NCBI GenBank assembly: GCA_963920705.1
Contig: OY987233.1
Coordinates: forward strand, 3,958,001 to 4,022,000
Direction: 5' to 3'
Source: Odiellus spinosus
Lineage: Eukaryota; Arthropoda; Arachnida; Opiliones; Phalangiidae
Length of the DNA stretch: 64,000 bases
The position numbers and the translations under genes are program-made. How positions within the stretch are numbered: position 1 is the stretch's first letter; each line of letters opens with the position of its first letter. Below, in pieces: positions 48,250-58,496 of this stretch. The notes beneath the pieces are model-generated. The model worked only from the letters and a program-made list of their open reading frames with translations, had not been told where the DNA came from and did no database searches.

Positions 48250-48420
48250 AAACCGGAAGTCTAGAGACCCTCGCGAAAATTTTGGCGGGGAAAACTTTTG
48301 TCACGTGATCGTCCGCCATTTTATCATATCGGAGGTGTTGGACTAACAACTTGAATTTGGTTTGTGGGAAATAAAATTAGAAATAGTCTGGCAACCTGTT
48401 ACTGCAAAAAGATGGCGGCG
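48250..48420. promoter_or_regulatory. CpG-rich cluster of promoter-type motifs
   Basis: In 170 bp: ACCGGAAGT (ETS, 48252), TTTGGCGGGG (E2F-like, 48281), GTCACGTGA (USF/bHLH-ZIP, 48300), CCGCCATTTT (YY1, minus, 48312), AAGATGGCGGC (YY1, plus, 48409). This is the usual make-up of TATA-less animal housekeeping promoters, and the two opposed YY1 sites would fit divergent starts. Minus-strand ATGGCGGACGATCACG opens a 64-codon frame (MADDHVTKVF...), which I do not recognise. It lies between repeats G1 and H1 and might itself be repeat-derived. Confidence 0.3.
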
Positions 48421-48709
48421 CGGCTATGAGACAAGCGCCCATTTCCGGCAAATCGACGAAAGTCGCGCGAAGAACCAGGCCTTAAATATTTTGAAAAATA
48501 TTCTAGTTAGTTTGTCGTCATATGACGTTGTTTCCCAACTTGGTGTAATTTTACTCTGATCTGTCCTGCCTTAAAAGAATATATTTTATTCTTCACTCAC
48601 AGCCTTAATCCACAAAGAAGGTTAACTTAAAAAAAGATTACTTAAAACTTTCTGTACAGACAAGTAGAGTATATGTAGACCGAGTAGCGCAAATAAGCGA
48701 AATTTTACA

Positions 48710-48947
48710 TCGTAATTTTTAGTTTAACCTGATATACGGAAAGCCAATGCGTTAGTTGTTTATTGATAGGTTTATTAGGGTTGTGTTGTATACTGAAGCC
48801 ATGTATAGGTTCAATGTGATATAACATTTTGCCTTTTCACGTTACTTGGTCTTCAAATACTCTACAACCGTCAAAATTCTGATATGGTTTTAAAAGAAGA
48901 ACCTTGACCTTGTGTATTTAATCTCATATCGAGATTAAATGTTTTTA
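48710..48947 (+). repeat. Repeat H, copy 1 (truncated by repeat G copy 2)
   Basis: TAACCTGATATACGGAAAGC, TACTGAAGCCATGTATAGGT, GTTACTTGGTCTTCAAATAC and AAGAAGAACCTTGACCTTGT match copy 4 almost exactly; it stops at CGAGATTAAATGTTTTT where repeat G begins. Confidence 0.85.
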
Positions 48948-50540
48948 CCTCCCCGAGTGAACTTGTTCACGGGGAGGTTTTACGTTCGTCGTGTCTGTGT
49001 GTCTGTCACTTCCGGTGTAAGCGGATATCACGTGACCTAGCACGTAGAGCAAAAATCTTGGGACTCAAGACGTAAACATGCCATCTTATCGTTCAATTCC
49101 GTTCAACGGGAATTCCTATAATCAGGCTGCCACATGGATAAGCTTCAGGTGTCGTGCGATTTTATGCAACCGTGGACGTCTCTCATTGCATATTACCGCC
49201 TTCCACCATCCACATCAAACCTCGATGCTGGGCAGTTGAAGGCGATTATACACAATGGGACGTCTCCCACTGTTATAATCACCTCCGACCATCCTAACGC
49301 ACCAAGGTCCAACCTCCAGTTTCCGATCTCAGCGGGCCATATTAGCGAGGCGTCCCTCACTAATATGGTCCACATCAACCATCAACTCGCCCCCTCTACG
49401 GGTCAGATTTTCGTTCGTAGCTACACTGAGCGCCTGGTGTAATAACTACCTCCAGACATTGAACAGGGGGTGGGTTCCCCTTTCTTCACAGCTTTAAGTT
49501 ACAGATACCTAATAATGTTTTTCGATCGCCTTATATACCACTTTTTTTACACTAACGCGTTGTAGCCTTATGGCGTGGTATCTTTCAGTGAATTGAAACG
49601 AAATGTTCATTTAAACTATAATTAAAATTTCTTAAATTACTTAACTTAGTCTAATTAATAATTTCGCTGAAAATTAAATTAAAATTAAATGTTATTTTAT
49701 AAGATATTTAAGAAATTGTCTAAGAATTTTGTGAAATTTGTGTGTTCAATACCAGCTCGAGTTGGCAGCACGCGTTAAGCTATTTTCCATGTACCATTTA
49801 GTCCAAAAACATAGGTATAAAGGTATTGTAGGCTTAGGCTTGCTGCAAACTCAGGGTGGATTGGAAAACTAATACAGTTCAACTTCTACGCATATGGAAG
49901 TAGTCTTGTTTTTTATCTATTTTAATTGATTGATTTAATTTTTTAGCTTAGCCTCAGTTATTAAAATGTGTAGGTGTTTTTTTTATTTTGTTTATCGCAT
50001 ATATAAAAGCGTGAAATACTATTTCGGCCGTCAGAGAAAAAGCTGGGATCGAAGAGCTGGTTACCTTTTCGCTCGCCGTACCAATTCACTAGTGTGATGG
50101 TAATTCGACAGCGGCTCTTAGCTGCTTCGACTGGCGTTTCTCTCCGTGGAGTGATACCTCCTTTACCTCGGTGTCGAGGAGAGCTAATACACGTGTGTTT
50201 GGGCTTCGTACTTGTACATAACCTTAAGGCCTGCGTAAAAGCCTCATATAATGTAAGGTCTTATGGGTGATTTGCACTTGACATTTGGAGCGAATGTACC
50301 CGTATATCTAACTTAAACTTCTCCATTACCTACTTTGATTTTCATGTACTTGAGTTCCGTGACTGGAATGTGCTTTAAACCCAATCTTTAATAATTCGCC
50401 ATTGAATGACAAACCAACTATTACCACGTAGGATAGGAGACATGATAATTGAGGTCTACAAGTTGAATAACCTGCCACAAACTTGTTAATGCCTACCGTC
50501 GTTTATTTTCGGTGACGTTTTAGCTAGTGTGTAGTCACGT
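48948..50540 (+). repeat. Repeat G, copy 2
   Basis: Starts with the hairpin ACCTCCCCGAGTGAACT / TTCACGGGGAGGT, then ACTTCCGGTGTAAGCGGATA, CGATGCTGGGCAGTTGAAGG, GGGACGTCTCCCACTGTTAT. ORFs in it are shared decay products. A 215-bp tail piece (50275-50495, GCACTTGACATTTGGAGCGA) recurs at 51366-51583. Confidence 0.75.
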
Positions 50541-50562
50541 AAAATAACGTTTGTTTCACAAC

Positions 50563-51355
50563 TTGTGTTGTACACTAAAGCCATGTATAGGTTCAATTTG
50601 ATATAACATTTTGCCTTTTCACGTTACTTGGTCTACAAATACTCTACAACCGTCAAAATTCTGATATGGTTTTAAAAGAAGAACCTTGACCTTGTGTATT
50701 TAATCTCATATCGAGATTAAATGTTTTTCGCATCTAATTTTAATTGGTTTATCAATATGTTATTTGTATAGATATTTTTTTTTAAGATTTTATATTTTTT
50801 AGATTAAATAAATTTATTATTCAGGAAGATTTTGTAGAATCTAGTTCTCAGGATTACCGGTGTTGAAAATTTATTTTGCTAATGTTATCTTGATGTCTGT
50901 GTTTTCTGCCCGCTATTTGGTAGTGGTAAGATTAATATTTTTCATTTTAATTAATTGACTTATTTGGCGTTTATTTGATAATTTGCTTTACTTAAATTGT
51001 TCGTGTAAGGGCTATTTTACATATTACCAAAGATTGCTAATTTCAGTTGTCTTAATTCTGATTTTTTTGTTTTAATACTGAATTATGGACTGGATTATTT
51101 ATCTTGAAATCTATGTGGTTATATCTTATTTATTTTCCTTTTTTTCTCTAGTTAGGTTTGGTTTTAAGTAGAGAATTATTTAGGGTTTTGTTGGTATACT
51201 GAAGAAATGCATATAGGTTCAATGTGATATAATATTTTGCCTATTGGCGTTCCTTGGTCTGCCTTCAAAATTATTATATGGTTTTAAAAGAAGAACCTTG
51301 ACCTTGCTTATTTCACTCGATACGCATTTATATTAAAATTAATTCATTATTCAGC
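50563..51355 (+). repeat. Repeat H, copy 2 (type 1 plus type 2 module)
   Basis: Type 1 module starts ACTAAAGCCATGTATAGGTT, type 2 starts TATACTGAAGAAATGCATAT at ~51197, about 620 bp apart; both carry TTTTGCCT, CGTT(A/C)CTTGGTCT and AAGAAGAACCTTGACCTTG. Between them lie GTGGTAAGATTAAT (donor-like) and TTCCTTTTTTTCTCTAG (acceptor-like). Confidence 0.85.
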
Positions 51356-51365
51356 AAATTTTTTT

Positions 51366-51583
51366 TTGCACTTGACTTTTGGAGCGAATGTATCCGTATA
51401 TCTAACTTAAACTTCTCCATTACCTACTTTGATTTTCATGTACTTGAGTTCCGTGACTGGAATGTGCTTTAAACCCAATCTTTAATAATTCGCCATTGAA
51501 TAACAAACCAACTATTACCACGTAGGATAGGAGACATGATAATTGAGGTCTACATGTTGAATAACCTGCCACAAACTTGTATT
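51366..51583 (+). repeat. Copy of the 215-bp repeat G tail
   Basis: GCACTTGACTTTTGGAGCGA to CCTGCCACAAACTTGTATTT, nearly identical to 50275-50495. Confidence 0.85.
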
Positions 51584-51589
51584 TAATAG

Positions 51590-52754
51590 AATAACCGGCC
51601 GAGTACAGGGACTGGAAGTCTGCAACAGACTTCTAGTATTATTTTTTTCTTTTCGGCTGAATATTGAGAGAATTAGCTTTATGTACCGGGATAAACTTAC
51701 TTCCTAGCCAAGCTGGAAACAATGTATTGGGACTTTGTTATAAGAACAAGTTTCTTGCACGCGCTTTCAATTTCATTTTTTCAATTGCTCGCGTGTTTGC
51801 TATATTTGCGAATTTGTTTCGCACGAAAATGCCGCGTATACGCAAGGGTATAATTCACAAGAAACGCTGGATTTGAAGTAAATTCTTCATTAATATTTGC
51901 AATTTCTCGCGCAAAACGCCATTAATGTCTAGGCGACTTCCTTGCATCTATCGCGTCTAATGCGCTCTCTTAAGGATATTAATTGGTGCATTCACGTCAT
52001 CAGCGTAAAGATATAAATAGATTTACGAAGAACGCGTGCTGGTATGTTTGGTAGATCTAAATGGCCAAAACGTTAGAGTTCTAATTTTTTTTTTCAATTT
52101 CTCCGAATGTCTAAAGTAAATAAGTGCGTGTAAACAAGCTAAGCTTCAATTTTGCACACCTTTAAAGCATAATAACGTCATTTAAGCAAAGGAACATATG
52201 TGTATTTGTGACTTGCGTAAAATCGAGTTCATCAGCACGCGAGTATGTGTAGCCCACTAAATTTTAAGTCCGAAACCACTTTACGCGTGCAAAATATCAA
52301 AGCGATTCTGATATTCTTGGGAAAATCAGTTTAATGTATGGGGAAATACTGTAATTTTCTGGCAAATTTTCGAACAGTGGCGTAAGAATTGGTTTTAATA
52401 ACTAGCACGGGTTTTCAAATTAATATTTTATAAGCCTCGCACGTTTCCAAATGTATTTCACGCGAAATTGTTGCGTGTACGCATGCGCAGATCGAACCAG
52501 GTTATTTATACCACAATTTACAGTTGACTATCATACTTAAACCGGATTGACATTGAATTTTCTTGTGTTTTAATTGGTATATATGATATGGTTCATCCTA
52601 TAGTGAAATGTAGACCGAGTGGGGAAAAGAATCACGTGATTGGATCTCTTAATGACTGCTAGTTTTAGTTTCACACTTTTCCCCACATGAAATTAATGTT
52701 TATCCCAATTAAGTATAGTAGAACTATGCTTTTTAATGCCTACTGTCGTTTATT
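51590..52754. other. Unassigned stretch between H copies
   Basis: A 70-codon ORF (51664-51876) ends MPRIRKGIIHKKRWI; the DNA there weakly resembles 48181-48235 (both contain CGCTGGATTTG), so it is probably repeat-derived. Nothing else recognised. Confidence 0.4.
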
Positions 52755-53450
52755 TTCGGTGACGTTCGGTTGTATACTGAAGCCATGTATAGGTTCAATT
52801 TGATATAACATTTTGCCTTTTCACGTTACTTGGTCTACAAATACTCTACAACCGTCAAAATTCTGATATGGTTTTAAAAGAAGAACCTTGACCTTGTGTA
52901 TTTAATCTCATATCGAGATTAAATGTTTTTCGCATCTAATTTTAAGTGGTTTATCAATATGTTATTTGTATAGATATTTTTTTTAAGATTTTATATTTTT
53001 TAGATTAAAATAAATTTATTATTCCAGAAGATTTTGTAGAATCTAGTTCTCAGGATTACCGGTGTTGAAAATTTATTTTGCTAATGTTATCTTGATGTCT
53101 GTGTTTTCTGCCCGCTATTTGGTAGTGGTAAGATTAATATTTTTAATTTTAATTAATTGACTTATTTGGCGTTTATTTGATAATTTGCTTTACTTAAATT
53201 GTTCGTGTAAGGGCTATTTTACATATTACCAAAGATTGCTAATTTCAGTTGTCTTAATTCTGATTTTTTTGTTTTAATACTGAATTATGGACTGGATTAT
53301 TTATCTTGAAATCTATGTGGTTATATCTTATTTATTTTCCTTTTTTTCTCTAGTTAGGTTTGGTTTTAAGTAGAGAATTATTTAGGGTTGTGTTGGTATA
53401 CTGAAGAAATGCATATAGGTTCAATGTGATATAATATTTTGCCTATTTCG
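52755..53450 (+). repeat. Repeat H, copy 3
   Basis: Same type 1 module (TACTGAAGCCATGTATAGGT) with the donor-like and acceptor-like sites; the type 2 module is cut off after ATAATATTTTGCCTATTTCG. Confidence 0.85.
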
Positions 53451-53504
53451 CTGTTTCTTCTACTCATCCAATACTCTACATTTCTTTTCATCTTCTATTT
53501 TAGG

Positions 53505-53765
53505 TAGGGTTAGGTTAGGTTAGATTACCTTAACGTCGGGGTCGGGGAGGTTATATTTTGGTTTCCCAACTTGTTATTGAATGTGTTTACTTATTGTTAT
53601 TTAGGCGATACCGAGGTAAAACTTGATTTTGATCAAACATTTTGCCTAATAGCGTTACTTGGGCGACAAATACTCTAGTTTTCTAAACGGCGATATGTTT
53701 TTACTGGAAGACCTTGACCTTGCTTATCTAAATTTAAATTTATTGAACGTTAAATCGTTTCATTT
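53505..53765 (+). repeat. TTAGG-like box plus strongly diverged H module
   Basis: GGTAGGGTTAGGTTAGGTTA, then GGGGAGGTTATATTTTGGTT and CCCAACTTGT (also at 55285-55350), then CATTTTGCCTAATAGCGTTA, CTTGGGCGACAAATACTCTA and GACCTTGACCTTGC, the only parts of H still readable. Confidence 0.7.
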
Positions 53766-54205
53766 TTTTGAAATCTTCGACTAAGCTTGTTCTCTCGAGA
53801 TTTTGCTGGTTGAAATTTTAAACTGAGTTTCATTGGTTTAAATACGATTTATTGGTAAGAAAAAATTTTGAATTTGAATTATTTGTTTGATGCGTTTATT
53901 GTTGGTTTGAAATATTGTTATTTGGACATTTTTGGTATATTTTCATTGACTCGAATTATAATTCTATTTTATTAATGAGTTGTGAAAGAAATATTTGTTT
54001 GAAAATCTAAAGGTTTTTACTGATTCGTTTCTCTGTAGTTATATTTTATTGAACTTAAATTTACTTCATTCTTTTTAAATCTTTGACGAAACTAGTTGTC
54101 TAGAAATTTGGCTCGATGATTTTAAATGAAGTTTGAATCATTTGAATGCAATTTTATTGGTAAGGTAGTAATTTGGAATTTGAATTATTTGTTTGATGAG
54201 TTCAT

Positions 54206-55080
54206 TATTTTTAGTTTAACCTGATATACGGAAAGCCAATGCGTTAGTTGTTTATTGATAGGTTTATTAGGGTTGTGTTGTATACTGAAGCCATGTATAG
54301 GTTCAATGTGATATAACATTTTGCCTTTTCACGTTACTTGGTCTACAAATACTCTACAACCGTCAAAATTCTGATATGGTTTTAAAAGAAGAACCTTGAC
54401 CTTGTGTATTTAATCTCATATCGAGATTAAATGTTTTTCGCATCTAATTTTAATTGGTTTATCAATATGTTATTTGTATATATATTTTTTTAAGATTTTA
54501 TATTTTTTAGATTAAAATAAATTTATTATTCAGGAAGATTTTGTAGAATCTAGGTCTCAGGATTACCGGTGTTGAAAATTTATTTTGCTAATGTTATCTT
54601 GATGTCTGTGTTTTCTGCCCGCTATTTGGTAGTGGTAAGATTAATATTTTTCATTTTAATTAATTGACTTATTTGTCGTTTATTTGATAATTTGCTTTAC
54701 TTAAATTGTTCGTGTAAGGGTTATTTTACATATTACCAAAGATTGCTAATTTCAGTTGTCTTAATTCTGATTTTTTTGTTTTAATACTGAATTATGGACT
54801 GGATTATTTATCTTGAAATCTATGTGGTTATATCTTATTTATTTTCCTTTTTTTCTCTAGTTAGGTTTGGTTTTAAGTAGAGAATTATTTAGGGTTTTGT
54901 TGGTATACTGAAGAAATGCATATAGGTTCAATGTGATATAATGTTTTGCCTATTGGCGTTACTTGGTCTGCAAATACTCTAGAGCCTTCAAAATTATTAT
55001 ATGGTTTTAAAAGAAGAACCTTGACCTTGCTTATTTTACTCGATACGCATTTATATTAAAATTAATTCATTATTCAGCAA
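54206..55080 (+). repeat. Repeat H, copy 4 (longest)
   Basis: Runs from TAACCTGATATACGGAAAGC through both modules to TTAATTCATTATTCAGCAAA, ~870 bp, with the same splice-like sites as copies 2 and 3. Confidence 0.88.
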
Positions 55081-55284
55081 AAATTTTTCTGACTCTGGTT
55101 CTCAAAATTTTATTTTGAATTAAGTTTGATTCTTTTGCATTCAAATTTATCTTGATAAGAAGTATATTTTTGACCTGAATTATTGGTTTAATATATTTAG
55201 TGTTTAATTGAGATATTATTTTTTTTTTTTTTTTGCTTTCAATCTTCGTCTTCCACAAATGCCATAAATTTTAATATTTTAGGT

Positions 55285-55350
55285 AAGGTTAGGTTAGTTA
55301 ACATCACGTGGTTGTCGGGGAGGTATTATTTTGGTTTCCCAACTTGTGTT
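55285..55350 (+). repeat. TTAGG-like box, second copy
   Basis: GGTAAGGTTAGGTTAG, GTCGGGGAGGTATTATTTTG, GTTTCCCAACTTGTG; pairs with the box at 53505. Confidence 0.7.
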
Positions 55351-56363
55351 AATCTACTCTCATTATAGTTAAATACCTATGTATGACGTTTTGAAAACGG
55401 CAGGAAAACTTCTCTCCCAAAATTTCACAATTACTTACACGAGTTATTGGTTAAAGCACCAAATTGTACGTACCTTGTATTGGTATAGTTTTATAAATAT
55501 ATTTTTAACAACGTATTGATAATACTACTATTATCATAGGTTTAGATGGTAGTGAATGTTTTAAATTTAAAGAGAATCTAAAATTATTTCCACAATGCTA
55601 TTGTTTACGAAAATATTAAGGGATTTCTTAGCGTACTAGAATGTGATGTACTATTAGGAAAGAAATACCCATCATAAAGCTCTCAAAATATTTAGACAAC
55701 TGTATTTAGTAAATATCCTATTACCATCCAAGACAAGAGAAGACCACCGTATTTAGTTGTCCCGAATTACCCGGCAAAAATGACTAATAGGCTTCCAAAT
55801 TTTGTAATTTCTCTCTCATCAATTCTCACAATTGCTTACTTCATAATTTTAACACTTGTTTTTTAGTAAAATAGTATATTGTCATAGAATAAAAATCAAA
55901 TCAGAGGGTGAAATTAGAATATAAGTTTCTAAATAGCATCTATAGCGTGTCTACAGTGCCTGTGCAAATGGATCAAGGCTTTAGATTTAAAAAGAAACCC
56001 GCGCAATAGGTGAAAGCCACAAAAAGCTCCGTCTGTAAAGAAAAATAATAGGTTCGCTAGTTTCAACAATTATTAACGCCAAATATGTAATTCTCAAAGG
56101 CTCGGAATTAATTTGTAAATTATCCGTACATACTTAATTAGATGTGGTTAAAAAATCAGGAATCTGGAGCGAAAATTTAAAACTTTAGACAAGAATTTGT
56201 ATCTCGCCACGACTTTTCCCCCTACATTTTAGAGCATTTATCGCCGTCTTTTGGGATAGTTTTAATTTCCCATTTATTCGCTCAAACCCATGTTAATATA
56301 TTTTTCTTTGCGGGGCTTATAAAGCGCGAGCGCCGCCTATGTGCGTGATCGAGTAGGCTTAAG
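55351..56363. other. Unassigned stretch left of the IR gene
   Basis: AT-rich; no gene or repeat recognised. Confidence 0.5.
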
Positions 56364-56443
56364 CAAGGGTTGCGAGTTAAGTAAATTTATTTGGGTGAAT
56401 TAATAAGGGTTGCGAGTTAAGTAAATTTATTTGGGTGAATTAA
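56364..56443. repeat. 40-bp tandem duplication downstream of the IR gene
   Basis: The stretch AAGGGTTGCGAGTTAAGTAA and its continuation up to GGGTGAATTAAT occurs twice, 40 bp apart. On the minus strand each copy carries one AATAAA (56386-56391 and 56426-56431), so it may supply duplicated polyadenylation signals for the IR gene. Confidence 0.7.
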
Positions 56444-56724
56444 TGTTTTTCAAATTAAGTAAATTTCCGTTTCGAACAGTTTTGGTCGCTATCAAAGGTA
56501 TTTATCATCATTATATAAATGAAATATCTATGGTTTCTCTGGGGTCGCAAGATGTAATATCCGCGTATTGGTCGGATGACGACCTCGGAAATTCAAACAC
56601 AGGGGCTCCATGCTTTTTTGTAGAGGACAACGAAGTGCAGTCTTTAAAAAAAAACTTTTCTATCATATTTAGGAGATGCTTAAAAATAAGAGTTGATATT
56701 TTTCTTAGATTTTCGATAACGTAG
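56443..56724 (+). CDS. Unrecognised 93-codon ORF convergent with the IR gene
   Basis: The frame opens at ATG 56443 (MFFKLSKFPFRTVLVAIKG...) and ends 72 bp before the IR stop. I recognise no domain. The middle part (ISAYWSDDDLGNSNTGAPCF) looks less low-complexity than chance ORFs here, but no splice sites or homologue can be named. It may well be the non-coding 3' flank of the IR gene. Confidence 0.15.
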   Translation: MFFKLSKFPFRTVLVAIKGIYHHYINEISMVSLGSQDVISAYWSDDDLGNSNTGAPCFFVEDNEVQSLKKNFSIIFRRCLKIRVDIFLRFSIT

Positions 56725-56796
56725 ATTCAGAAAATAGTAAAACCAAGAAAGTGATACGTCAGTTTTCATTTATCCTTTAACAAACAAATGATCTCT

Positions 56797-57016
56797 CTAT
56801 TCAACTTTAATCGCGTAAATCATTATTTCCGCCAATAGAACGACTAAATGTAGAGAAAGAGAGATTAACGCCATTGAAAAGTAAATGTATATATCTTTTA
56901 TGGACATTGGGTCGAAGCCCTCCTCGCTATCCGGATACCAAGTGGCTTTATCAATCAAATATTCATTTTTCATTGTGAAACCTTGAAGAACGTTGCCTTC
57001 CACGAAATTTAGCAAT
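56797..57016 (-). CDS. IR last exon f (end of S2, M4, stop)
   Basis: The acceptor CTTTTACAG precedes ATTGCTAAA; it completes a phase 2 Leu codon and runs to TAG at 56797-56799. It encodes WYPDSEEGFDPMSIKDIYI, where the 'l.l..l...f' lead-in precedes M4 (FSMALISLSLHLVVLLAEIM), and a short tail AIKVE. The short cytoplasmic tail is usual for IRs. AATAAA hexamers on this strand lie ~370-410 nt downstream, inside a 40-bp tandem duplication. Confidence 0.85.
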
Positions 57017-58454
57017 CTGTAAAAGTTAAGCGATAATTAATTTATCGTTATTTAGGGAGAATTTCTACCATTCTTATCATATATATTGTCTACGGGTTTA
57101 AAAATCAACCCCCCGTTTATGTCGTCGTGACGCGAATGACGAAGCAAGGGCACAGACGTTTTTGCGGCAGGACGTGGCCACTCCAGTTTTTCGGAGAGAA
57201 AAAATCTATACACGGCTTATAAAGCTATAAAAGGTGACTGTGTCACCATTATCCCATTGATCGGAAGGTATATATTGGCAGCCCAGTTGACGATAGCCGG
57301 CAAAAAAGGCTATAAAGCTAAGAAATAAGACAGCCTCTCAGTTTTCCATCCCTGTTGAAAAGATTGCAATCAAAACCTACACCGCTACGAGCGCTCGCCG
57401 ACGATACGATAGTATAATCTAAAGCCTCGCGCCTTGTACCAGTTGATAAACTGACTTCTCGTTAACTATTACTTTCCGTGTCAAAGCCGGATGAGAGGCT
57501 GGGACGGACGGTGGTTTAGTCTTAGCCGAAATCCTAAAGGGCAACTTCCAGGAACAGGAGAAATGCCTTCTAGGATACGTCTCTTTAATTAGCTTGCAAA
57601 GTTATAGTACCTCTGAGAGTGGCACTTTCTTCAATAAAGATATCCGTTGGCATAATCTCGGTCTTCTCTCAACGATAATATTGGTGGTCTATACAATGTG
57701 GTCAAGATAAGATCAACGCTTAATGTATGGAAACCGCCATACTTTCCAAACTATAAGTGTTGACCTGATCTTGATCATCAGGTATTTATACTTACAAAAT
57801 ATTAATTTTCTCTTGGTGATTTCGGGGGAAACTTCTGTTGAACAATGACGTAAGAATCCCGGAGTTTATCGCAGCGTGACCGTATTGATACGCTGAGTTT
57901 TCAACATGCTGAAAAAAGTCGTAACCCACTATATACAGTAATCGGCTAGCAATCAACGCCTTCTTGCCATCGTTTACATCCTTTAAAAAATCATCGTCTC
58001 GGAGGAGTTCTGCGGGTAGAGCTAGGGAATCCGCGTTTTCTTCCATTTTCGATAATAATTGCTTGAACAACGGATCGGATAAGGCCTGTAACGTAATTTA
58101 AAACTCTTTCCCATCATGGAGAAAGTATAAATGTAGACGCGACAGAATGTGGGGATTCCGAAGCGATGTAAAAATAAGGGGACGGAAATTAAGAGGAATA
58201 TTTGTGGATTCACAAAAACTGTTTCTTATAATGTCGCCAAGTCTAGATCTCCATGTGGCGAACAAATATCAGTTTTCAAAGACTACTTTTTATCCCTCGT
58301 GATGTTTATCAATGTCTAATAAACGATCGATAAGGTTTTATTTTAGATGTCGCTGCGCTTTTAGAGATACGTCCCTTTTGCAATACAAAGCTCCGACTTT
58401 TCTCGACTATAACACCCAATTCAGCTAGGAATTAACTGTTTAAAAGGTTGCGTA

Positions 58455-58496
<42 letters not shown>

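Noticed and set aside
48424-48483. Small basic ORF MRQAPISGKSTKVARRTRP
   Set aside because: Briefly resembled a histone-tail-like basic peptide, but 19 codons with no matching known N-terminus; chance.
58022-58213. 63-codon minus ORF starting MNPQIFLLISVPLFLHRFGI
   Set aside because: It overlaps the IR exon e acceptor in another frame; a shadow of the IR gene.
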